Assembly (NCBI GenBank): GCA_963991145.1
Contig: CAXDOZ010000038.1
Span: 1 to 20,357 of the forward strand
DNA length: 20,357 bases
Source: CAXDOZ01 sp963991145
Lineage (GTDB): Bacteria; Bacteroidota; Bacteroidia; Chitinophagales; JABDMM01
Direction: 5' to 3'
Shown: positions 8,777-17,215 of the stretch, in pieces
How positions within the stretch are numbered: position 1 is the stretch's first letter
Layout of the letters: each line of letters starts with the position of its first letter
Notes under the pieces: generated by a model
Told to the model about the DNA's origin: nothing
Database searches by the model: none
What the model saw: only the letters and a program-made list of their open reading frames with translations
Program-made: the position numbers and the translations under genes

Positions 8777-10969
8777 ATGAACACTCGTTTCCAGGCATTA
8801 GAGCAAATTCAGAATCGTAAAACGGTAGAAACCAATATCTCAGAGAGGAGGATCTCAGAATATTTTGGGGAAAATGTTTTTGGTGAAGATGCTATGAAGA
8901 CCTACATGAGCGAAGAGGCTTATCTAGGTGTAAAAGCAGCTATCAAATCAGGTAAGAAGATTGACAGAACTGTAGCTGATCAGGTGGCTTCTGCAATGAA
9001 GTCATGGTCGATGGAACGAGGTGCAAAGTCATATACCCACTGGTTTCAACCACTTACAGGATCTACCGCTGAGAAACACGATACTTTCTTTGTTCCTATT
9101 GGTTCTGGAAGTGCAATGGAAGCTTTTTCAGGTGATTCATTGGTACAGCAGGAACCTGATGCATCAAGCTTTCCAAATGGTGGTATTCGTCAAACATTCG
9201 AAGCTCGTGGATACACTGCCTGGGACCCTTCCTCTCCTGCCTTTATCATGGAGATCGGTGAAGGAAAGACCTTATGTATCCCAACCATCTTCGTCTCATA
9301 TACAGGAGAAGTTCTCGATTTCAAAGCGCCACTTCTAAGAAGTCAGGCTTTCCTCGAGGAAGCTGCATTGCCAGTAGTAAACATGTTTGATAGAAATGCT
9401 ACCAAAGTAACTCCGACACTTGGTTGGGAGCAAGAGTACTTTTTGGTTGATGAGGCATTGTTCTATGCAAGACCTGACCTAATGCTCGCCGGGAGAACTG
9501 TTCTTGGACATAGCCCTGCAAAAGGCCAGCAGTTAGACGATCATTACTTCGGTTCCATTCCAGAAAGAGTATATGCCTTCATGCTTGACATGGAGTACGA
9601 ATCACATAAACTTGGAATACCCGTAAGAACCCGTCACAATGAAGTTGCGCCTTCACAATTTGAGTGTGCGCCAATGTTTGAGGAGTTGAATGTAGCAGTT
9701 GACCACAACCAGCTGCTAATGGATGTAATGGAGCGTGTCGCTCGTCGTCATAAGCTTCGCATTCTTTATCACGAAAAGCCTTATGCAGGCATCAACGGAT
9801 CTGGAAAGCATAACAACTGGTCACTTGGTACCGATACCGGATCGAATCTTCTTTCGCCAGGTAAGACTCCAAAGAAGAACCTGAGTTTCCTGACATTTTT
9901 CATTAATGTGATCAAAGCAGTTCATGATAATGCAGATCTACTGAGAGCTTCGATAGCCTCAGCAGGTAATGATCACCGCCTTGGTGCAAATGAGGCTCCT
10001 CCTGCGATTATTTCCGTTTTCATCGGTTCTCATTTGACATCGGTTCTAGATGAGATCGTGGAAAGAGTTAAGTCGGGCAAGTTTGATGAGCTTACCAATG
10101 CAGATCTTAAAATGGACATCCATAATAAGATCCCTGATGTTCTAAGAGACAATACAGACAGAAACAGAACATCTCCTTTCGCTTTCACCGGGAATAAATT
10201 CGAAATCCGCGCAGCTGGATCTCATACTAACTGCGCTGCACCTATGACCGTCCTCAACACTATGGTTGGGAATAGGCTTAAGATCTTTAAAGCAGATGTA
10301 GATGCATTAATGAAGGAAGGTGAAAAGAAAGAAGGTGCCATCCTAAGAGTTTTGAGAGACTACATCACTGAAATGAAACCAATCTTATTCGAAGGAGACA
10401 ACTACTCTGAAGAATGGGCTGAAGAGGCAAAGAAAAGAGGTCTTTCAAATGTAAAGACCACTCCATACGCTTTGGATTTCATGCTGGAGAAAAATGGAAT
10501 GGATGTCTTCACGAAAAACAATGTCCTTTCAGAAACTGAAATTCACGCTCGCTACGAGATACTGAATGAATCATACACACTGAAGATTCAGATCGAAGCG
10601 AGATTGATTGGGGACTTGGCTTTAAACCATATTATTCCTCCTGCTCTTGAGTATCAGAATATGCTCATAAACAATGTAAAAGGCATGAAAGAAATTGGAA
10701 TGCCTGAATCAGCATATAAAGCTCAAATGCAAGAACTGGAAGCGATCTCAACCCATGTCAACACGATCAAAGAGAATGTTGAAGCTATGGTTGAAGAACG
10801 AAAGAAGGCCAATAAGATCGAGGATGCGGCTAAGAAGGCAAAAGCCTACTGCGATAAAGTGCTTCCTTATTTTGAACCGATCAGATATCACTCTGATAAG
10901 TTAGAGCAATTGGTGGATGACAGCCTTTGGACTTTGCCGAAGTACAGAGAGCTATTATTTGCCAGATAG
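8777..10969 (+). CDS. glnN: Glutamine synthetase type III
   Basis: This cytoplasmic enzyme makes glutamine from glutamate, ammonia and ATP, the main entry point of nitrogen assimilation. The 730-residue length matches GSIII (about 730, as in Bacteroides GlnN) and is far longer than GSI (about 470). Features in order are the GSIII-specific N-terminal region with SYTHWFQPLTG (85-95), metal-binding LGWEQEYFLVD (215-225), RHNEVAPSQFE (286-296), the GINGSGKHNNWSLGTDTG block (338-355), and NRTSPFAFTGNKFEIRAAGS (from about 464). The C-terminal extension (about 600-720) is helical and charged, with coiled-coil potential around EAMVEERKKANKIED. ATG 8777 is supported by the family's N-terminal pattern and the upstream TAGATTTG. 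It appears to be a single-gene unit; no PII or regulator gene is adjacent. Confidence 0.97.
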   Translation: MNTRFQALEQIQNRKTVETNISERRISEYFGENVFGEDAMKTYMSEEAYLGVKAAIKSGKKIDRTVADQVASAMKSWSMERGAKSYTHWFQPLTGSTAEKHDTFFVPIGSGSAMEAFSGDSLVQQEPDASSFPNGGIRQTFEARGYTAWDPSSPAFIMEIGEGKTLCIPTIFVSYTGEVLDFKAPLLRSQAFLEEAALPVVNMFDRNATKVTPTLGWEQEYFLVDEALFYARPDLMLAGRTVLGHSPAKGQQLDDHYFGSIPERVYAFMLDMEYESHKLGIPVRTRHNEVAPSQFECAPMFEELNVAVDHNQLLMDVMERVARRHKLRILYHEKPYAGINGSGKHNNWSLGTDTGSNLLSPGKTPKKNLSFLTFFINVIKAVHDNADLLRASIASAGNDHRLGANEAPPAIISVFIGSHLTSVLDEIVERVKSGKFDELTNADLKMDIHNKIPDVLRDNTDRNRTSPFAFTGNKFEIRAAGSHTNCAAPMTVLNTMVGNRLKIFKADVDALMKEGEKKEGAILRVLRDYITEMKPILFEGDNYSEEWAEEAKKRGLSNVKTTPYALDFMLEKNGMDVFTKNNVLSETEIHARYEILNESYTLKIQIEARLIGDLALNHIIPPALEYQNMLINNVKGMKEIGMPESAYKAQMQELEAISTHVNTIKENVEAMVEERKKANKIEDAAKKAKAYCDKVLPYFEPIRYHSDKLEQLVDDSLWTLPKYRELLFAR

Positions 10970-10997
10970 TCAGAAAACTATCAGAATCAGTAATTTT
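10965..10997 (+). terminator. Weak candidate terminator after glnN
   Basis: GATAGT and ACTATC (10965-10970 and 10977-10982) form a 6-bp stem with a 6-base loop. The left arm overlaps the glnN stop codon, and a run of seven T follows about 9 bases later. The stem is short and AT-rich and the T-run is not immediate, so this is only a possible terminator. Confidence 0.25.
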
Positions 10998-11077
10998 TTT
11001 GAAAAAAAGGGGCGAGAGTGGCAGCGTATACGAGCCGTTTCTCATCGTAATATTTGGCTAGTTTTAGGTCGATTACT

Positions 11078-13129
11078 ATGAAAGGAAACCTGCTGCGCAC
11101 TCTCGCGCTTTTGATTTTAGCATTTTCTATTGTGAGTCTAAGCTCCTGTTCTGGTTCCAAAGAGATCAAGGACGGAGATCTGGCCTATGAGCTAAAAATG
11201 TACAACCTGGCTCCTTCCCTTCTAAAAGAAGAAGCCGCCGATGCCAAAGACAGCTACATAAGAAGAGAGAAGTACAAGAAGATCGGAGATTGTTACGCTT
11301 TCAACAATGAGCCTTCAGAAGCTATCGAATGGTATGAAAAGGCCAATAATATTGAGCTTGACCTCGATGCTTTATTAGAGATTGGGAAGATGTATATGAT
11401 GCTTGAGGACTATCCAAAGGCAATTGAGACATTCGACCAATACATTGAAGAAGAGAGGTTTGACAATTTCTCTGCTAAACTCCTCAAAGGCTCCGCAGAA
11501 GATGCTATGGAATGGAGAAGTGAATTCACCATAATTCGCGTATCCCTTGAATCGGGCCTCTCATCAAACAAGGCTGATTTTGCACCATTCATAAAGGGCG
11601 AGGATATCGTGTTCACCTCAACCAGAACTGAAGCTTTTGGAGATGAAGTTCATCCCTGGACCGGCGAGAAGTACGGAGACCTGTTTTTCGTGAACAGATC
11701 ACGAAAATCAAATAAAGCAGCGATAGAGAACTTCAGTGAATCCATTAATACCAAATGGTATGAAGGTCCGGCATGCTTCAGTGCAGACGGGAAAGAGATC
11801 TATTTTACATCCTGTGGACATGCCAATGAGGAAGCCGATGCTTATTGCCAGATCTATCACAGTGTTTATGATGCAGGTGACTGGACAGAACCTACTCTGG
11901 TTCGCTTGTTCTTTGACACCTGTAATGTTGGGCACCCTTTCCTATCAAAGGACGGAACAACGCTCTATTATTCTTCGGATTCAAGAGAGGGATATGGCGG
12001 AAGAGACCTCTACTACTCAAAGAAATTAGACGAGGATGGCTGGAGCACGCCATATAGCATGGGGAGAGTGATCAATACTCCGGGCGATGAAATGTTCCCT
12101 CATATTGATGATGCAGGTGTCTTTTACTTCGCCTCCGACGGACACCCAGGCATGGGAGGTTTGGATCTTTTCACTGCTCTACAGTCTGATAAAGGTTGGG
12201 GAAGCGTGAAAAACATGAAGTACCCGATCAATTCTGGAATGGATGATTTTGGGATCGCTATTTTAAAAGCAGAAGCCAGCTCTCCTTCTGATGCAGATCT
12301 TAAGACAGGCTATTTCAGCAGTAATAGAAATGGAGGTGAAGGCGATGATGACATCTACTTCTTCCGATATGAGAATCTCAACACTTTCGAAGTCATCTTA
12401 ACTGCCGTTGAGAAAGATTATGCAGATTCAACTGATCCCGAAAGCGAGATCCTGGGTCTGAAAAAAATCAATGAGTTTGGAGTAAAGATGGATGTGGTTT
12501 CCGGATCCTCTGACACAAGGAACGATACCACATTCAAAATCGAATATGGCCAGCTGTCATTCATGGCTAAGGAAGAAAGTGAATACAAGCTTTTCGTTTC
12601 AAAGCCAGGTTATATCAATAAGAGCACAGTTGCTACAACAGTAGGAAAGAAAACGCCGGATTCTGTTCACGTAAAGGTTTATGTTCAGGTAGAGCTTGAG
12701 AAGATCTGGCCAGATCAGGAGTTTGAAATTCCAAATATCTATTACGATTACAATGAAGCCACCCTTCGACCTGAATCATTCCCGGTTCTGGATTCTCTCT
12801 TAAGTTTCTTCTTTGAGAATGAGGATGTGACTATAGAAATTGGATCACACACTGACTCCAGAGGAAACTTTGACTACAATGAGGAGCTTTCACAGAGAAG
12901 AGCTCAGTCAGTGGTAGATTATCTCACATCAAAAGGAGTTCAATCAGACCAGCTTGTAGCTAAGGGTTATGGAGAGTCAAAACTCGTAAATGAATGCTCT
13001 GATGGAGTTGAATGTACAGAAGAGGAGCATCAGCGAAACCGTCGAACAACCTTCAGGATCCTCTCTGCTGGAGAAGAGATCGAATCATCTAGTCCGGATG
13101 ATATTCAAGTAGACCCAAAGGAGGAATAA
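11078..13129 (+). CDS. OmpA-family lipoprotein with TPR-like and PD40 beta-propeller regions
   Basis: A 683-residue outer-membrane-associated lipoprotein. I chose ATG 11078 over the upstream in-frame TTG at 11054 because it places a classic lipoprotein signal at the N-terminus: MKGNLLRT, a hydrophobic core, and lipobox LSSC with Cys24. Residues about 35-130 look like TPR helices (KIGDCYAFNNEPSEAIEWYEKA; MLEDYPKAIETFDQYI). About 150-440 hold PD40-type propeller blades with repeated FxxDG...YFTS / LYYSSDS / YFSSNR motifs and GYGGRDLYYS / GMGGLDLF. About 440-550 may be a small beta domain. About 555-660 is an OmpA peptidoglycan-binding domain with HTDSRGNFDYNEELSQRRAQSV and HQRNRRT. This order resembles PorE of the type IX secretion system, but many Bacteroidota paralogues share it. 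It probably anchors the outer membrane to peptidoglycan. Its TAA stop directly abuts the stop of the convergent thioredoxin gene. Confidence 0.9.
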   Translation: MKGNLLRTLALLILAFSIVSLSSCSGSKEIKDGDLAYELKMYNLAPSLLKEEAADAKDSYIRREKYKKIGDCYAFNNEPSEAIEWYEKANNIELDLDALLEIGKMYMMLEDYPKAIETFDQYIEEERFDNFSAKLLKGSAEDAMEWRSEFTIIRVSLESGLSSNKADFAPFIKGEDIVFTSTRTEAFGDEVHPWTGEKYGDLFFVNRSRKSNKAAIENFSESINTKWYEGPACFSADGKEIYFTSCGHANEEADAYCQIYHSVYDAGDWTEPTLVRLFFDTCNVGHPFLSKDGTTLYYSSDSREGYGGRDLYYSKKLDEDGWSTPYSMGRVINTPGDEMFPHIDDAGVFYFASDGHPGMGGLDLFTALQSDKGWGSVKNMKYPINSGMDDFGIAILKAEASSPSDADLKTGYFSSNRNGGEGDDDIYFFRYENLNTFEVILTAVEKDYADSTDPESEILGLKKINEFGVKMDVVSGSSDTRNDTTFKIEYGQLSFMAKEESEYKLFVSKPGYINKSTVATTVGKKTPDSVHVKVYVQVELEKIWPDQEFEIPNIYYDYNEATLRPESFPVLDSLLSFFFENEDVTIEIGSHTDSRGNFDYNEELSQRRAQSVVDYLTSKGVQSDQLVAKGYGESKLVNECSDGVECTEEEHQRNRRTTFRILSAGEEIESSSPDDIQVDPKEE

Positions 13130-13546
13130 TTACTTAAACTCGTTTAAAGCAGCCATAAACTGATCGCTGCTAAGCAAGCCTGTCAATCTTGTTTGTGCCT
13201 CGCCTTCACTATTGAAGAAGATGATTGTAGGAATACCCTGAACATCATACTGCTTGCTTAACTCCTGACCGTTGAACTCGTCAACATCGATCATGATCGC
13301 CAGATATTTTGCATTGCTTAATTCATAGACCTCGGGAAGCGTAAATACATTCTTCTTCATGATCTGGCAGGGCTGGCACCAATCAGCTGTAAAATAGACG
13401 TAGTAAGGTTTTCCCTCTTCCTGCGCTTCATTTTCCATTTGCCCTAATGAGCCATCGTAAAAAACCAACTCCTTTGGCTTTTGCTCACATGATTGCATCA
13501 ACAATCCAACAATTACGATCCCGATCAATACAACTGCTCTCTTCAT
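13130..13546 (-). CDS. Thioredoxin-fold lipoprotein
   Basis: A 138-residue thioredoxin-like protein with a lipoprotein signal: MKRAVVLIGIVIVGLLMQSC, lipid-acceptor Cys20. The active site WCQPC (Cys57 and Cys60) follows the strand YYVYFTAD, and the cis-proline loop GIPTIIFF is present, as is the C-terminal helix. The only cysteines are the lipidated one and the CxxC pair. The redox domain should therefore face the periplasm, where it could reduce or form disulfides in exported proteins. It lies 4 bases downstream of the acylase gene on the same strand and almost certainly shares its transcript, suggesting the acylase or a co-expressed protein as client. The length of the mature domain is typical. 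Whether it acts as reductant or oxidant cannot be decided from sequence. Confidence 0.92.
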   Translation of the reverse strand: MKRAVVLIGIVIVGLLMQSCEQKPKELVFYDGSLGQMENEAQEEGKPYYVYFTADWCQPCQIMKKNVFTLPEVYELSNAKYLAIMIDVDEFNGQELSKQYDVQGIPTIIFFNSEGEAQTRLTGLLSSDQFMAALNEFK

Positions 13547-13550
13547 TCTA

Positions 13551-15659
13551 TTACTTTATTGGTCTTTCTTCTCCAGGATGGTATTGGCATTCAGCATGTT
13601 GCTTCCAATACTCCTCATCGAGACTCATGACCTTCATTTCGCGATTAACAAATAAATCCATTTGATCGTTGAAATGCACGGATTCTTCCTTAAAAGATGC
13701 GCCAAAAGGTGTTAAAGTTTCCATCCTGACGGGTCCTTCCTTTGAGAAGGATACAAAATGCGTGTACGAGTCTCCATACTCAGGATAGAACTTGCCGGTT
13801 CCCTCCTCTTCCTTTCCATAAGCCGCAGCCAGAGCATCTGGGAATCCAGGCAATGGATAGTCTTTCTCAAGTCTTTTGATCCTGTGAATTTCTCCAAACT
13901 CTACATGAACTGAACTGTAATTTGTCTCAAGCCAATCCTTAGCGTAAAACAGGGCTTCGATATATTCAGCCTGACTCTGAGGAAAGCCAAAGACGAAGAC
14001 ATCATCAGTGTAGAAATTCTTGTCAAAGATGTACCTCAACACTAAGGCAAAGACCGTCGCTCCTTCGCTATCAAGGCTGGCATTTCTATCCCAATCCGTC
14101 AATACCTTATGAATCTCTCTAAGCTCTGGATACTCATCTGTATCAATGGTTCGTAGCCCAAGTAGACTTTCCCAAAGCACTGAATTCTCGGTGAACCTCG
14201 TATCAAATTTCATTGCCTTCATCTCCTCAAAGCTCACTTTGTCCTGCTCAGAGATCTGCTCAAAGAGTCTGTTACTTCTATTATTATCTCCTGGTCTTTC
14301 GTTTATGCTTAATGGAAGTGTTCTAAAGTTGTCGTTCTCTCCCTCGCATGTAGCGTGAAAGGGTGAATTGTTGCAGTTTAAGACATAGCCACAGCTCGGG
14401 TTCTCTACTTGAGGCAAACTGTCTACTGGTATCAGGCTCGACCAGATGATCGCACTGGTATCTCCTTCTAATGTTCCAGAGAAATCAAATCCTTCAGGCC
14501 TGTCCGGAACTGTACCATTTGATATATAGAAGATATTCCCCTCCTTATCTGCATAGACAATGTTAAACATCATCAAACCCTGAATTCTGAGCGCTTCCTT
14601 AAATGAGCTCAAGTCAGAGGCCTTATTCATTTGAAACAATTGCTCGGCAATTCCCATATTCATATTAGAGGGGAACCTGATAGCGTAATAGGTCTCATCT
14701 TTCCCTGGGATCACCGGCCCAAAACCACTCCAATAAGTGATCTTCCTGATTGGTAGTGTCATAAAGCCCACTTTCACCTTTAATACCACCGGACGCGGAA
14801 CCAGGTCAAAGTATTCACCATCAACCTCGTACTTGTAGCGCTTCTTGGGGTGCATCTTAAGCTTGAAGACATCCACTCTATCGAAATAATTCCAGGTCAT
14901 TCCATATCCCAGATCCTCATTGTTTCCCATTGCGAAACTGGTGCCTCCCTGAAATGAAACTCCACTAAAGTTCAGGCCTTCCTCAGATGCGATATGTGCC
15001 TCGTAAAAGGTGAACTGCCCTTCAACTGCAAAGTGGGGATTGATGGTCAGATAGGTGTTGCCATCCTCCGTTTTGCCCGGAGAAAATGCAAATGCATTTG
15101 ATCCTTTTGCATATCTCTCAGGGTCTGCAATTGTTCCGTCAAAGATCTGCTGTATTGGATCTGCTGCTCCGTTAAGAAAAGAGGCAGAGACCATATAAGC
15201 GACCATCACATCATGACTTGTTATGGGAAACAGTTTCTTATGAAGGACTTCGTCCGGATGGGATTCAGCATATGCATTTGTTCCCTGTACAAAGCCATCG
15301 AGGTAGATCTTAAACTCAGGACTAAGCTCATCATCGAAATTTTGCTCTACATATTCTCGGGCACCGATAGCATGAGCGAAATAATCGGCGATAGCCCCTT
15401 CTGCTCCATATACCCTTCCCATCAACTTCTTTGAGATCAGGATTGGGATCTGCATCAACTCAAAAGCATCCTCAGAGTTCACCCAGGCAAAGCCATATGC
15501 TGCTTCGGCGTCTGTTTTTGCATACACATGAGCCACTCCAAAACTGTCTCTGTAGATGGTAATGTTATCTGTATTGATTGACGGGTACTCACCTGCATAA
15601 TGAATGTTAAAGGCAGCAAGGAATAGCAATATTGAAGTTGTAAGCTTCTTTAGGTGCAT
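13551..15659 (-). CDS. Secreted penicillin-acylase-family (Ntn hydrolase) acylase
   Basis: A 702-residue precursor of an N-terminal-nucleophile amidase. Residues 1-22 are a signal peptide. The alpha-chain region contains RDSFGVAHVYAKTDAEAAYG (38-57), typical of the family. Autoprocessing should occur at Gly186/Ser187 in KGSNAFAF; Ser187 then becomes beta-chain Ser1. The beta chain carries NPHF with His209, which is beta-position 23, and NCNNSPF (428-434) at the usual catalytic Asn region. His at beta23 matches acyl-homoserine-lactone, aculeacin and cephalosporin acylases, whereas penicillin G acylase has Gln. The substrate is thus likely a long-chain N-acyl compound, but this is inference. 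The protein has only four cysteines (423, 429, 438, 691). The gene is first in an operon with the thioredoxin lipoprotein, and is divergent from the mevalonate operon across 209 bases. Confidence 0.9.
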   Translation of the reverse strand: MHLKKLTTSILLFLAAFNIHYAGEYPSINTDNITIYRDSFGVAHVYAKTDAEAAYGFAWVNSEDAFELMQIPILISKKLMGRVYGAEGAIADYFAHAIGAREYVEQNFDDELSPEFKIYLDGFVQGTNAYAESHPDEVLHKKLFPITSHDVMVAYMVSASFLNGAADPIQQIFDGTIADPERYAKGSNAFAFSPGKTEDGNTYLTINPHFAVEGQFTFYEAHIASEEGLNFSGVSFQGGTSFAMGNNEDLGYGMTWNYFDRVDVFKLKMHPKKRYKYEVDGEYFDLVPRPVVLKVKVGFMTLPIRKITYWSGFGPVIPGKDETYYAIRFPSNMNMGIAEQLFQMNKASDLSSFKEALRIQGLMMFNIVYADKEGNIFYISNGTVPDRPEGFDFSGTLEGDTSAIIWSSLIPVDSLPQVENPSCGYVLNCNNSPFHATCEGENDNFRTLPLSINERPGDNNRSNRLFEQISEQDKVSFEEMKAMKFDTRFTENSVLWESLLGLRTIDTDEYPELREIHKVLTDWDRNASLDSEGATVFALVLRYIFDKNFYTDDVFVFGFPQSQAEYIEALFYAKDWLETNYSSVHVEFGEIHRIKRLEKDYPLPGFPDALAAAYGKEEEGTGKFYPEYGDSYTHFVSFSKEGPVRMETLTPFGASFKEESVHFNDQMDLFVNREMKVMSLDEEYWKQHAECQYHPGEERPIK

Positions 15660-15664
15660 AGTAG

Positions 15665-15688
15665 GCTTTGTTTAGAGCCAAACAAGGC
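15665..15688. repeat. Imperfect inverted repeat just upstream of the acylase gene
   Basis: GCTTTGTTT and AAACAAGGC form 9-base arms around a 6-base spacer, with one mismatch (a G-T pair when read as plus-strand RNA). It lies 5 bases upstream of the acylase ATG, inside its probable leader or promoter. It could be an operator for a dimeric regulator or chance in AT-rich DNA. Confidence 0.35.
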
Positions 15689-15784
15689 ATAAAAAACAGC
15701 ATTGATATAATGGCACTGTTTAAGTCGGGAAAGATGTCTTATAAATTGGCTAAACAACTTTTAAATCAGCCTGTTGGATAGTTG

Positions 15785-15792
15785 TATCTTTG
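15785..15792 (+). promoter_or_regulatory. Candidate mevalonate-operon promoter -7 element, distal
   Basis: TATCTTTG matches the Bacteroidota -7 consensus TAnnTTTG exactly and lies 76 bases before the HMG-CoA reductase ATG. The transcript would carry a leader of about 70 bases. No TTG lies 17-23 bases upstream. Confidence 0.45.
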
Positions 15793-15841
15793 TCGTTTAA
15801 GGTAATGTTGACAAATCGTTTCATCGGTTAACCAATTGAAT

Positions 15842-15849
15842 TACCTTTG
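15842..15849 (+). promoter_or_regulatory. Candidate mevalonate-operon promoter -7 element, proximal
   Basis: TACCTTTG is a second exact TAnnTTTG match, 19 bases before the HMG-CoA reductase ATG, giving a leader of about 13 bases like those inferred for purL and glnN. No well-placed TTG -33 element is seen. It and the distal element may act as tandem promoters. Confidence 0.4.
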
Positions 15850-15868
15850 CGATGCAATAGAGTTGCAA

Positions 15869-17215
15869 ATGGGAAATAAACAAATCACCGGTTTTTCGAA
15901 ATTGTCCAAGAAGGACAAGATCTCCTGGATAGCGCAAAACTTCCTTTACTCGAATCCTTTAGATACGGTTAAGGAATTTGCCAGCTTCTGGCACGATAGT
16001 GTTGAGTCGCAAAAGCTATTCGATGGTTTCAGTGAAAACACACTGACCAATTTCTATATGCCATTTGGTGTTGCGCCAAACTTCATCATTAATGGTCAGG
16101 ATTATTGTGTACCAATGGTAATCGAAGAAAGCTCTGTGGTAGCTGCAGCTGCTAACGCTGCTAAATTCTGGATGAGCCGTGGTGGTTTCAAAGCTGAAGT
16201 TCTAAGCACGATCAAGCTTGGACACGTTCACTTCAACTACAATGGTCCAAAAGAAAAGCTTGTAGAGTTCTTCCCACATATCAAAGAGCATCTACTAAAG
16301 AATACTGCTGAGATCACTGCCAATATGGAGAAAAGAGGTGGCGGTATTGTTGACGTTGAGCTTTTAGACTTTACTGATAAACTTGAAAATTACTTCCAGC
16401 TGAAGGTTTCTTTTGAGACTTGTGATTCAATGGGAGCAAATTTCATCAACTCAGTTCTTGAATCATTCGCTCAAACTCTTGTTGATACGATCGATCAGAG
16501 CTCTCTTTTCGAAGAGGATGAGAAAGAAGTTGAGGTGATCATGTCCATCCTGTCAAACTTTACTGATAACTGCCTGGTAAGGATCAGCACATCATGTAAG
16601 GTAGAAGAGCTTGGCTCTTTCAATGGAATGGATGCTAAGACCTTCGCACATAAATTCAAGCAGGCAGTTGATATTGCATGCATTGATTCATACAGAGCAA
16701 CTACTCACAACAAAGGTATCATGAACGGTATCGACGCTGTTGTGATTGCAACCGGTAACGACTTCAGAGCTATTGAAGCTTGTTTGCATACTTATGCATC
16801 GGCCGAAGGCCAATACAAAAGCCTTTCTACCTGTAGCATTGAAGATGATGTATTCACTTTTGAGATGACTATTCCACTTGCGCTTGGTACAGTTGGAGGT
16901 CTTACATCACTTCACCCACTTGCAAAGCGCTCATTACAGATTCTAGGTGAACCAAATGCCGAAGAATTAATGATGATCGTTGCTGCTACCGGATTGGCTC
17001 AAAACTTCGCAGCTGTGAAATCATTGACCACAACCGGAATTCAGGCTGGTCACATGAAGATGCACCTCAATAATATTCTTGCAACTCTCAACGCAAATGA
17101 TGTTGAGCGTGTTTCTGCGCTTGAGTACTTCGCAGAAAGAGTTATATCTGTTAGTTCAGTTCGCGATTATCTAGATCATTTACGCGGTGGAATCGAAGCA
17201 AAGGGAAGCATCTAA
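15869..17215 (+). CDS. mvaA: Hydroxymethylglutaryl-CoA reductase, class II-like
   Basis: It reduces HMG-CoA to mevalonate, the committed step of the mevalonate pathway. I take ATG 15869 (448 residues) rather than the in-frame TTG at 15836, because homology-like sequence begins after it and a promoter-like TACCTTTG lies between them. Catalytic landmarks are IEESSVVAAAANAAKF (85-100, catalytic Glu86 or 87), the DSMGAN loop (186-191), THNKG with Lys282, GIDAVVIATGNDFRA (287-301, Asp289), LGTVGGLTSLHP (339-350) and GHMKMH (394-399) with the catalytic His. No membrane segments are present; length and motifs fit the soluble class II enzymes. Class II enzymes vary in NADH or NADPH preference, and I cannot assign it. 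It is the first gene of the operon, and its last 29 bases overlap the next gene. Confidence 0.95.
   Translation: MGNKQITGFSKLSKKDKISWIAQNFLYSNPLDTVKEFASFWHDSVESQKLFDGFSENTLTNFYMPFGVAPNFIINGQDYCVPMVIEESSVVAAAANAAKFWMSRGGFKAEVLSTIKLGHVHFNYNGPKEKLVEFFPHIKEHLLKNTAEITANMEKRGGGIVDVELLDFTDKLENYFQLKVSFETCDSMGANFINSVLESFAQTLVDTIDQSSLFEEDEKEVEVIMSILSNFTDNCLVRISTSCKVEELGSFNGMDAKTFAHKFKQAVDIACIDSYRATTHNKGIMNGIDAVVIATGNDFRAIEACLHTYASAEGQYKSLSTCSIEDDVFTFEMTIPLALGTVGGLTSLHPLAKRSLQILGEPNAEELMMIVAATGLAQNFAAVKSLTTTGIQAGHMKMHLNNILATLNANDVERVSALEYFAERVISVSSVRDYLDHLRGGIEAKGSI

Noticed and set aside
11054..11077. TTG start upstream of the OmpA lipoprotein
   Set aside because: It would add eight residues before a perfect lipoprotein signal that begins at ATG 11078.
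15836..15868. TTG start upstream of HMG-CoA reductase
   Set aside because: The added eleven residues lie across a promoter-like TACCTTTG and do not look like the enzyme's N-terminus; ATG 15869 is better.
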